A DNA stretch of 7,372 bases from Desulfobacteraceae bacterium (lineage in GTDB: Bacteria > Desulfobacterota > Desulfobacteria > Desulfobacterales > SURF-7). Under the pieces are notes generated by a model that saw only the letters and a list, made by a program, of their open reading frames with translations, made no database searches and was not told the DNA's origin. The position numbers were made by a program, and so were the translations under genes. Shown in pieces: positions 1 through 5,712 of the stretch. The stretch lies in NCBI GenBank assembly GCA_030619585.1, contig JAUXBD010000061.1:1-7372 (forward strand). Reading direction: 5' to 3'. Each line of letters starts with the position of its first letter. Positions within the stretch are counted from its first letter, which is position 1.

Positions 1-815
1 AACGACATGGCTACGATCCGACTTGCCGAACGGCGGAAACGGGGGGTATATGCTGTATACATTACCGGAAGGCGATCTTCATCAAGTGTTTCTCCTTGGT
101 GGATATTGGTTACGGGCACCTCAGCGGTGGGAATCATAAAGTAGTCCCACCCTTCAAGCTTAAAAAGATCTTCCTTGAACTTTGGGAGTTGCCCGGTATT
201 GGTCATGGATTTTTCATTTACAATGAAAGGAGGAAGGACCTCTTTATAGCCGTGGGTGTCTGTGTGAGTATCGAGCATAAAGTTGATCAACGCCCTTTCC
301 AGCCGTGCCCCTAGTCCAAAATATAGGGGAAAGCGCGCACCGGTTATTTTTGCAGCCCTGTCAAAGTCCAATATATTTAGGTCCTCTCCCAGGGTCCAGT
401 GGGGCTTTGGTGTAAAATCAAACTCCGGCTTTTTGCCGACTGTTTTTTCGCAAACATTATCTGATTCATCCGATCCTATTGGAACAGATGAATGTGGAAT
501 ATTGGGCAACCCCATGATGATCTTATGTATTATTTCCTCTTTATCAGCAAGGGTTTTGTCCAGCTCTTTGATTTTTAATGATACTTCGCGCATTTCAACA
601 ACAAGGCTATCTGCGTTCTCCCTGCTTTTTTTCATCTTGGCTATCTTATCAGATACCAAATTGCGTTGGTGTCTCAAACTTTCAATTTCAAGGAGTATTG
701 ACCTGCGAATAGAATCGGTTTCTTTAAAAGTTTCGAGTTCAGCTTTTTCTCCTCGGTTTTCAAGAGAATTTTTAACCTCTTGTAAATTTTGCCTTAAAAA
801 CTTGATTTCCAGCAT
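1..815 (-). CDS. serS: Seryl-tRNA synthetase, N-terminal part (runs off left edge)
   Basis: Charges tRNA-Ser (and tRNA-Sec where present) with serine in the cytoplasm, using ATP. The reverse strand is open from the ATG at 815-813 to the window edge, giving 271 residues of a protein usually about 420-430 long. Residues ~1-105 are the charged, helical tRNA-binding arm (MLEIKFLRQN start, long coiled coil, then GLPNIPHSSVPIG). The class II catalytic core follows: TGARFPLYFGLGARLERAL at ~159-177 (motif 1 region), MTNTGQLPKF at ~204-213, the serine-site loop IPTAEVPVTN at ~228-237, and the start of motif 2, AYTPRFRR, at 255-262. After residue 262 the expected E-A-G-S-Y-G is replaced by S-A-S-R-I-V, covering the first ~29 bases of the window; see findings. 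A weak AGG-type ribosome site lies about 8 nt upstream. It is divergent from the folate gene at 984. Confidence 0.95.
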   Translation of the reverse strand, partial: MLEIKFLRQNLQEVKNSLENRGEKAELETFKETDSIRRSILLEIESLRHQRNLVSDKIAKMKKSRENADSLVVEMREVSLKIKELDKTLADKEEIIHKIIMGLPNIPHSSVPIGSDESDNVCEKTVGKKPEFDFTPKPHWTLGEDLNILDFDRAAKITGARFPLYFGLGARLERALINFMLDTHTDTHGYKEVLPPFIVNEKSMTNTGQLPKFKEDLFKLEGWDYFMIPTAEVPVTNIHQGETLDEDRLPVMYTAYTPRFRRSASRIVAMS

Positions 816-876
816 AACAGTACCTATATTTAGTGGTTAGACATGAAGCAGATGATATATATTAAAAATACAAAAA

Positions 877-903
877 ATTATCATGTGCCAGTCATTTAGT
901 CAA
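877..903 (-). promoter_or_regulatory. Candidate sigma-70 promoter for serS
   Basis: Read on the minus strand, TTGACT (898-903) is a 5/6 match to a -35 box and GATAAT (877-882) a 5/6 match to a -10 box. The spacer is 15 bp, shorter than the ideal 17. It lies about 60 bp upstream of the serS ATG. A second perfect TATAAT lies at 909-914 on the minus strand but has no good -35 partner. The region is very AT-rich, so chance matches are likely. Confidence 0.35.
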
Positions 904-972
904 TGATTATTATAAGTTGACTTTAACCATCTCTTCTGCTACTTGGGTATGTAATAAATTTATATGTGTATT

Positions 973-976
973 GGAG
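973..976 (+). promoter_or_regulatory. Ribosome binding site that fixes the start at 984
   Basis: GGAG at 973-976 sits 7 nt before the ATG at 984. An in-frame GTG at 966 would extend the protein by six residues, but it lies upstream of this site and has no good Shine-Dalgarno sequence of its own. The ATG is therefore preferred. Confidence 0.6.
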
Positions 977-983
977 ACGCTTT

Positions 984-1571
984 ATGGAGGACATAAAAGA
1001 GAAGAAAAATGAGATACGTGAAGATATTTTAAGAAAAATAGAAAAAATTTCTAAACAAGAGTTGTTAACAAGAGGTAAAGAGCTTGAAAAAAGACTTTTT
1101 GAATTTGCTAACTTTATGGAAGCAAATGTTGCGCTGCTTTACTTAAATCGCGCTGGTGAAATCAATACTGACAGCATTATTAAAAGATGCCTCAAGCAGA
1201 ATAAGGTTGTGGGGCTTCCTGCTTTTAACACACAAAAACACACCATGAAGTTGATGAAACTGGACAACATGGAGACCAATCTGATACCAGGACCAAGAGA
1301 TATCCCGGAACCGGACCCTGGCAAGTGCAAAGTTCTACCGGTTGACTGCATAGACATAGCAATAATCCCGGGAATTGCATTTGATGAAAAGGGAGGAAGG
1401 CTTGGGTCTGGTGAAGGCTATTATGATCGTTTTATTCCAAACCTTCCCATTACAACAAGAAAAGTTGCTCTTATACTTGAAGACCAGATGGTTCAACAGA
1501 TTCCCATGGAATCTCATGACAAACATGTTGATATCATTATCTCCGATAAGCGTATAATCTACAAAATATAA
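984..1571 (+). CDS. fthC: 5-formyltetrahydrofolate cyclo-ligase (MTHFS / YgfA family)
   Basis: Converts 5-formyltetrahydrofolate to 5,10-methenyltetrahydrofolate with ATP hydrolysis, returning folate to the one-carbon pool; cytoplasmic. From the ATG at 984 the protein is 195 residues, typical for the family. The N-terminus is a lysine/arginine-rich helix (K-N-E-I-R-E-D-I-L). The segment IPEPDPGKCKVLPVDCIDIAIIPGIAFDEKG at ~107-137 precedes the diagnostic glycine-rich ATP/substrate loop GGRLGSGEGYYDRF at 137-150. The usual bacterial form is G-x-R-L-G-x-G-x-G-x-Y-D-R, so all key glycines and the YDR are kept. The protein ends without extra domains. It is followed 28 bp later by pcm on the same strand, with no terminator visible between them, so the two are probably one transcript. 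Also known as ygfA or fau in other bacteria. Confidence 0.93.
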   Translation: MEDIKEKKNEIREDILRKIEKISKQELLTRGKELEKRLFEFANFMEANVALLYLNRAGEINTDSIIKRCLKQNKVVGLPAFNTQKHTMKLMKLDNMETNLIPGPRDIPEPDPGKCKVLPVDCIDIAIIPGIAFDEKGGRLGSGEGYYDRFIPNLPITTRKVALILEDQMVQQIPMESHDKHVDIIISDKRIIYKI

Positions 1572-1599
1572 TCGGACAGGCAGGCTTTAATTATGAGAT

Positions 1600-2256
1600 A
1601 TGTATGATACCTTGAAATACAGACGCCAGCGCGAGGAGATGGTTGAAAAGCAGCTAAAAGGCAGGGGCATAACCGACACCAATGTTCTTGGCGCCATGCT
1701 CAATGTCCCGCGGCATTTTTTTGTTAGCGAGGCTCTCATGGATCAAGCCTATGGTGACTTTCCCCTTCCCATCGGAGAGCAGCAGACTATTTCTCAACCG
1801 TTTATTGTGGCAGAAATGAGCCAGGCTCTGCAGCTTAGCAAGGATGATAGAGTGCTGGAGCTTGGAACCGGATCCGGTTATCAGACAGCAATTTTAGCGG
1901 CAATTGTTTCACGGGTATATACCATTGAGAGAATACACACCCTTTTTGTTAAAGCGCGCGGACTTTTCGACGCTCTTAAATATCACAATATATTAACCAG
2001 ATACTCTGACGGCACTTCAGGTTGGAAAGCAGAGAGCCCCTTTGATGCAATTATTGTTACGGCGGGCGCTCCTCAACTTCCGGAACACTTGATAAGCCAG
2101 CTTGCAATTGGTGGTCGCCTTGTGATCCCGATCGGAGACATACACTCCCAGGAGCTCATTCAACTAAAAAGGGAAAAGCAAGGTGTTAGTAAAAAAAGCT
2201 TGGGAGGGTGCCGGTTTGTCAAGCTTGTGGGGGAATATGGGTGGAAGGAGAGTTAA
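1600..2256 (+). CDS. pcm: Protein-L-isoaspartate O-methyltransferase
   Basis: Methylates isoaspartyl residues in aged proteins using S-adenosylmethionine, starting their repair to normal aspartate; cytoplasmic. At 218 residues it has the normal family length. Visible motifs are REEMVEKQLKGRGI at ~11-24, the substrate-site segment IGEQQTISQPFIVAEM at ~58-73 with the conserved Ser in TISQP, the SAM-binding motif I VLELGTGSGYQTAIL at 85-99, the acidic YTIER at 107-111, DGTSGW at ~137-142, FDAIIVTAGAP at 148-158 and GGRLVIPIG at 171-179. The C-terminus RFVKLVGEYGW is typical. An in-frame TGA at 1594-1596 blocks upstream extension, so 1600 is the first possible ATG; its Shine-Dalgarno match is weak (AGG at 1582-1584, ~15 nt away). 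It probably shares a transcript with the preceding folate gene. Its stop overlaps that of the convergent lysR. Confidence 0.95.
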   Translation: MYDTLKYRRQREEMVEKQLKGRGITDTNVLGAMLNVPRHFFVSEALMDQAYGDFPLPIGEQQTISQPFIVAEMSQALQLSKDDRVLELGTGSGYQTAILAAIVSRVYTIERIHTLFVKARGLFDALKYHNILTRYSDGTSGWKAESPFDAIIVTAGAPQLPEHLISQLAIGGRLVIPIGDIHSQELIQLKREKQGVSKKSLGGCRFVKLVGEYGWKES

Positions 2257-3140
2257 AGTTCCTTTAGAAGTTCAATAAAAGCTCTGCCCAAAGGGGATGG
2301 AGTGCGAAACTTGCGCATGGTTAAATAAAAGTTACGCTCAAGGCTCAGCCCCTCAACAGATAAACATTTTAGTGTGCCTGTATTTAACTCATCTTCTACG
2401 GCAACTGTAGACAGAATTGACACCCCAACTCTATTTTTTATTCCCTGAATGATTGCCGTGGTGTTTCCCATCTCTGCCACTATTTTAAGAGATTTTACGC
2501 TCATTCCTATTTTAGCAAAGCTTTTTTGTATCGATTTTAGCGTTCCGGACCCTTGTTCGCGGAGTATAAAAGGTTCTTTGGAAAGATTTTTAAAGGTGAC
2601 CTCTTTTTTCTTGCTCCACTTGTGACCGGAGGGGATTATTAGGCGCATCTCATCGTCTATTAACTTTTCCTGGGAAATATTTATGTCAGACGTTCTTGCT
2701 CCCACAATGCCAAGCTCAACCTCTCCTGACAAAACCGCCCTTGTTATTTTCTCAGTGTCTCCCACCAACAGGGATATGGAAGTTTCCGGATAGGTTTTTG
2801 TAAAAGCGCCTATAATTTTAGGAAGGATATATCCTCCGGGAATCGTACTTCCGCCCACAACAAGATGTCCCCTGGTTTTCCCGTTGAATTCCGCTATTGC
2901 TGCTTCAGCTTCATCACGCAGGGTTATTAGCTTTCGTGCATAAAGGTAAAGCAGTTCACCGGCTTTTGTGGGAACAGCCTCTTTTCCCAAACGGTCGATA
3001 AGTCGACACTCAAAATGATCTTCCAGATCTTTGATGTGACTGCTGATAGTGGGTTGTGACAGGTGGACTGATTCTCCGGCTTTTGAAAAGCTTTTTCGAT
3101 CAATCACCCTGCAAAAGATGTTTAGCTGCCAAAGATCCAT
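2253..3140 (-). CDS. LysR-family transcriptional regulator (resembles the selenium-metabolism-associated subfamily)
   Basis: A DNA-binding regulator of 295 residues, the standard LysR length. Residues 1-60 form the winged helix-turn-helix (MDLWQLNIFCRVIDRKSFSKA, recognition helix around LSQPTISSHIKDLE at 27-40), followed by a linker helix (~61-90). The effector-binding domain spans ~91-295 and includes GGSTIPGGYILPKIIGAF at ~96-113, GEVELGIVGA at 139-148 and the REQGSGT turn at 194-200. The string LGKEAVPTKAGELLYLYARK plus GGSTIPGxYILP is what I recall of the LysR subgroup annotated in Desulfobacterota and Firmicutes as associated with selenium metabolism; this is from memory, not from a search. 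CysB- or CbbR-like roles are alternatives. No selenium genes (selA, selB, selD) occur here, so its target is unknown. The start at 3140 lacks a good Shine-Dalgarno sequence. It lies downstream of coaD across a repeat-rich spacer. Confidence 0.9.
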   Translation of the reverse strand: MDLWQLNIFCRVIDRKSFSKAGESVHLSQPTISSHIKDLEDHFECRLIDRLGKEAVPTKAGELLYLYARKLITLRDEAEAAIAEFNGKTRGHLVVGGSTIPGGYILPKIIGAFTKTYPETSISLLVGDTEKITRAVLSGEVELGIVGARTSDINISQEKLIDDEMRLIIPSGHKWSKKKEVTFKNLSKEPFILREQGSGTLKSIQKSFAKIGMSVKSLKIVAEMGNTTAIIQGIKNRVGVSILSTVAVEDELNTGTLKCLSVEGLSLERNFYLTMRKFRTPSPLGRAFIELLKEL

Positions 3141-3143
3141 ACT

Positions 3144-3247
3144 GGTTAAATGAGTTTAATGGGTTGGGTTGGTTAAATTGGTTACTGGTTGAATCCACCC
3201 TTGTTCTAACTGATTCAACCAACTCAACAAAATAAACCAACTTAACC
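3144..3247. repeat. GGTT/AACC-rich degenerate repeats forming a large imperfect palindrome
   Basis: In the spacer between coaD and lysR the plus strand carries six GGTT units on the left (starting 3144, 3162, 3167, 3171, 3180, 3187) and AACC units on the right (3217, 3235, 3244). Two nested inverted repeats result. The inner is TGGTTGAATC at 3186-3195 with GATTCAACCA at 3212-3221, 10 bp perfect with a 16-nt loop. The outer is 3171-3183 with 3235-3247, 12 of 13 positions complementary. GGTTAAAT also occurs as a direct repeat at 3144 and 3171. No U-run follows the stem on the minus-strand transcript, so a standard intrinsic terminator is unlikely. Possible roles are an operator, an mRNA structure ahead of lysR, or a decayed short tandem repeat. 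Confidence 0.7.
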
Positions 3248-3251
3248 GTTC

Positions 3252-3743
3252 TTAACTTTTAAGGTCGAACTTTTCTTTCAGCTTTTTGTAAACAGCCGAA
3301 GGAACCATATCGGATATATCTGCTCCAAAACTTGCCGCCTCTTTAACTATAGATGAACTTATAAAACTCCACCTAAGGCCGGTCATAAGAAAAACACTTT
3401 GAATCTCATTGTTTAACTTACGGTTCATCAAAGCCAGCTGAAATTCATATTCAAAATCGGATACGGCACGCATCCCTCTCAATATCGCACCGGCATTCTT
3501 TATTGATGCAAAGTCAACAAGAAGTCCGTTAAAGGATTCCACCTCTATATTTGTTGAAAACTGCGCAAGGGATTCGTGAATCATATCAATACGCTCTTGG
3601 GTGGTAAACAGTGATTTTTTTGAAGGATTGATAAGTACGGCAACAATGATCTTATCAAAAATTGTAAGCCCTCTTTCTACGATATCTATATGGCCGTTTG
3701 TGGGTGGATCAAACGATCCCGGGTATATTGCTATTTTTTTCAT
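3252..3743 (-). CDS. coaD: Phosphopantetheine adenylyltransferase
   Basis: Catalyses the penultimate step of coenzyme A synthesis, transferring AMP from ATP to 4'-phosphopantetheine to give dephospho-CoA; cytoplasmic, normally a hexamer. The 163 residues match the family length. The nucleotidyltransferase signature YPGSFDPPTNGHIDI spans 7-21 and contains the catalytic T-x-G-H (His18). FNGLLVDFA at 71-79 and RGMRAVSDFEYEFQLALMNR at 89-108 form the pantetheine and nucleotide site. SFISSSIVKEAA at 126-137 is the C-terminal ATP-binding loop. The stretch just before it reads TGLRW where E. coli has PSEKW; I recall this as common in deltaproteobacterial CoaD. The ATG lies only 3 nt after the rsmD stop, with a GAGG (minus strand, 3756-3759) 12 nt upstream inside rsmD. 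Translation is therefore probably coupled to rsmD, a frequent partner in many bacteria. Confidence 0.97.
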   Translation of the reverse strand: MKKIAIYPGSFDPPTNGHIDIVERGLTIFDKIIVAVLINPSKKSLFTTQERIDMIHESLAQFSTNIEVESFNGLLVDFASIKNAGAILRGMRAVSDFEYEFQLALMNRKLNNEIQSVFLMTGLRWSFISSSIVKEAASFGADISDMVPSAVYKKLKEKFDLKS

Positions 3744-3746
3744 TTT

Positions 3747-4331
3747 CTAATCAGGCCTCTTTTTTTGAGTTTGTTTTACATGGTTTAAAAAAGATACAAT
3801 TGTTTTTCCATAGCTTCTTTGATCAACTATTTTAAATCCAAAACAGTTTGATGGTATCGGTTCTGCTGGGGTATGCTCCACAATAGCCATTGAATTGTTT
3901 GCAAGGGAGCAACTTGCCTGAAGGTTGCAAAGGGCCTGTTTGACGGAGCTGCTGTTATAAGGAGGGTCCATAAACACAAGATCAAATGCCGGGGTTGCTG
4001 ACTTTATGCAGTTTAAATTTTTTAATATGTCCCACTTAATTGCTGTTGACCGGTTTTCCATGGCACATGATTTGATGTTTTTTTCAACAACTGAAAGCGC
4101 CGATCTATATTTATCAATAAAAACGGCCGATGCTGCCCCGCGACTCAATGCTTCTATGCCAAGCGCCCCTGTGCCGGCAAACAGGTCCAGGACAACGGCT
4201 CCTTCCAATTGAAAGGAAAGTATGTTGAATAACGACTCTTTAAGGTAGTCGGCGGACGGTCTAGTTGTAAGGCCCGGGACAGACTTAAGTTTTTTCCCCC
4301 TTAAAAGGCCGCCGATTATCCTGATTCCCAT
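3747..4331 (-). CDS. rsmD: 16S rRNA (guanine(966)-N2)-methyltransferase
   Basis: Methylates N2 of G966 in 16S rRNA in the small ribosomal subunit, using S-adenosylmethionine. The protein has 194 residues, as expected. Motifs in order: RIIGGLLRGKKL at 4-15, TRPSADYLKESLFNIL at 23-38 (family form T-R-P-T-x-D-x-x-x-E-S-L-F-N), SAM motif I VLDLFAGTGALGIEALSRGA at 47-66, the catalytic DPPY at 122-125 within FDLVFMDPPY, and RSYGKT at 172-177. It begins 3 nt after the stop of the sigma-54 activator (TAA-AGT-ATG), with no clear separate ribosome site, which points to translational re-initiation. coaD follows 3 nt after its own stop. Confidence 0.96.
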   Translation of the reverse strand: MGIRIIGGLLRGKKLKSVPGLTTRPSADYLKESLFNILSFQLEGAVVLDLFAGTGALGIEALSRGAASAVFIDKYRSALSVVEKNIKSCAMENRSTAIKWDILKNLNCIKSATPAFDLVFMDPPYNSSSVKQALCNLQASCSLANNSMAIVEHTPAEPIPSNCFGFKIVDQRSYGKTIVSFLNHVKQTQKKRPD

Positions 4332-4334
4332 ACT

Positions 4335-5690
4335 TTACTTTATATTTTTCAGCTTCTTATGCAGATAACTGCGGTCCACGCCAATTATTTCCGCTGTTTT
4401 TGCGACATTGTTTTTGTTTCGAACAAGCATTTTTTGAATAAACTCTTTTTCAAAAGCTTTTTTGGCAGCCTTTAGGTTTTTTATAGAGAGAAAGTGGGCT
4501 TCAGACGGCTCCATCACTTTGTTGGCACCAGGGTTATAGGGTGCCGGAATGCCGGATGCCTCTATAACATTTTCCGGAACCATTATGGCGAGCCGTTCAA
4601 TAAGGTTTTTCAGCTCTCTGACATTGCCCGGCCACAAATAACCGGATAGCAGCTTCAGGGCACTATCAGCCATTATTTTTTTTTGGCTTTGATACTGTTT
4701 TGCACATTTTTCTAAAAACGTTTCCACCAGAATGGGAATATCTTCATACCGCTCCCTAAGGGGCGGAACCGCGATGGGGATAACATTAAGCCTGAAGTAA
4801 AGGTCTTCCCTGAACCGGCCCCCTTCTATCTCCTTTTCAAGATCCTTGTTGCTGGCGGCGATTACCCTGATATCTATCTCCATTGTGCCGCTTCCCCCGA
4901 TTCTCTGTATTTTCTGCTCCTGAAGCACCCGGAGAATTTTAGACTGGGTTACAAGGCTCATGTCGCCCACTTCGTCAAGAAAGATAGTTCCCTTGTTGGC
5001 GAGTTCAAATTTACCCCTGGATTTGGTTGTTGCCCCGGTAAAAGCTCCTTTTTCATGCCCGAAAAGTTCGCTCTCCACCAGGTCGTCTAGAATTGCCGCA
5101 CAATTCACATCTATAAGAGGTTGCTCGGCTCTGGCGCTTAACTGGTGTATGGTGCGGGCCACCAGCTCTTTGCCGGTGCCGTTTTCACCGGTTATCATTA
5201 TCCAGGCATCTGTGGGGGCTGCGATAGCGATCTGTTCCGTTATCGCTTTAATGGGTGCACTGCTTCCGCTTAAAGAATGTTTTTCCAGGGTTTTTCTCTT
5301 TAAATACCGGTTTTCCTCTTCAAGCCGTCTGAAGTTAAGAGCGTTATTTATTGACACAATAACCTTATCAATTGACAGGGGTTTTTCAATAAAGTCAAAA
5401 GCACCTGATTTTGTGGCTTGCACAGCTGTCTCAATTGTCCCGTGACCTGTTATCATTATTACCTGTGTGTGCGGATTACCTTTTTTTATCTCCTTTAACG
5501 TTTCGATTCCGTCAATTCCCTGCATCCATATATCGAGCAAAACAAGGTCCGGCGATGATGTGTCGATAACCTTAAGGGCCTCATATCCGTTTGACGCAGT
5601 TAAAACATCAAAGCCTTCATCGGTGAGCACGCCGCTTAGTGACTTAAGAATTGATGGTTCATCATCAACTACCAAAATGGTGGGAAACAT
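4335..5690 (-). CDS. Sigma-54-dependent response regulator, NtrX/NtrC-like
   Basis: A 451-residue transcription activator that would drive sigma-54 promoters when phosphorylated by its partner kinase. The receiver domain (~3-120) has the acidic pocket D9-D10, phospho-acceptor D53 in LLDIW, T81 and K103 (IEKP). A charged linker (~120-140) leads to the AAA+ domain: Walker A GENGTGKE at 168-175, the sigma-54 contact loop GAFTGA at 215-220, Walker B TIFLDE at 235-240, FREDLYFRLNV at ~293-303 with its arginines, and WPGNVREL at 353-360. The C-terminus (~400-451) is a Fis-type helix-turn-helix, NNVAKTAEIIGVDRSYLHKKLK at ~427-448. The VDRSYLHKKLK ending and the pairing with a NtrY-type kinase favour NtrX over NtrC. 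All key residues are intact, so it should be active. It lies 22 nt after the kinase and has a strong ribosome site. Confidence 0.93.
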   Translation of the reverse strand: MFPTILVVDDEPSILKSLSGVLTDEGFDVLTASNGYEALKVIDTSSPDLVLLDIWMQGIDGIETLKEIKKGNPHTQVIMITGHGTIETAVQATKSGAFDFIEKPLSIDKVIVSINNALNFRRLEEENRYLKRKTLEKHSLSGSSAPIKAITEQIAIAAPTDAWIMITGENGTGKELVARTIHQLSARAEQPLIDVNCAAILDDLVESELFGHEKGAFTGATTKSRGKFELANKGTIFLDEVGDMSLVTQSKILRVLQEQKIQRIGGSGTMEIDIRVIAASNKDLEKEIEGGRFREDLYFRLNVIPIAVPPLRERYEDIPILVETFLEKCAKQYQSQKKIMADSALKLLSGYLWPGNVRELKNLIERLAIMVPENVIEASGIPAPYNPGANKVMEPSEAHFLSIKNLKAAKKAFEKEFIQKMLVRNKNNVAKTAEIIGVDRSYLHKKLKNIK

Positions 5691-5699
5691 ATGGAAACA

Positions 5700-5707
5700 C
5701 TCCTTTT
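5700..5707 (-). promoter_or_regulatory. Strong ribosome binding site of the response regulator
   Basis: The minus strand reads AAAAGGAG at 5707-5700, 9 nt before the ATG at 5690. It lies in the 22-nt gap after the kinase stop codon. It is the best Shine-Dalgarno sequence in the minus-strand gene run, consistent with the regulator being made independently of, and possibly in excess over, the kinase. Confidence 0.7.
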
Positions 5708-5712
5708 GCCGG

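Larger units (their letters stand above)
816..983. other. AT-rich divergent intergenic region serS / folate gene
   Basis: This 168-bp spacer separates the divergently transcribed serS and 5-formyltetrahydrofolate cyclo-ligase genes and must hold the start signals for both. It is strongly AT-rich, with runs such as the A/T tract at ~854-880. Beyond the candidate serS promoter I see no clear plus-strand promoter: a TTGACT at 917-922 lacks a properly spaced -10. No strong hairpin, tRNA or riboswitch is evident. Confidence 0.5.

Noticed and set aside
283..840. Open plus-strand frame of 185 codons opposite serS
   Set aside because: It lies antisense to a clearly conserved serS frame, has no family features and is serine-rich, as expected from reading a coding strand backwards.
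816..965. Possible 6S RNA gene beside the folate cyclo-ligase, as in gammaproteobacteria
   Set aside because: The spacer is shorter than 6S RNA plus its promoter would need, and no long imperfect hairpin with a central bubble is visible.
966..983. GTG at 966 as the start of the folate gene
   Set aside because: The GGAG at 973-976 lies downstream of it and is correctly spaced for the ATG at 984. The six extra residues are not a family feature.
1392..1433. GSGEG variant in the folate enzyme's glycine loop as an anomaly
   Set aside because: The positions that vary here also vary among known family members; the essential glycines and YDR are kept.
3186..3221. Intrinsic terminator after coaD formed by the 10-bp inverted repeat
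   Set aside because: The stem is AT-rich with a 16-nt loop and has no U-run after it on the minus-strand RNA, so it does not fit a Rho-independent terminator.
3354..3383. TGLRW instead of PSEKW before the SFISSS loop in CoaD
   Set aside because: This is probably a lineage-typical variant in deltaproteobacteria and the catalytic motifs are intact.
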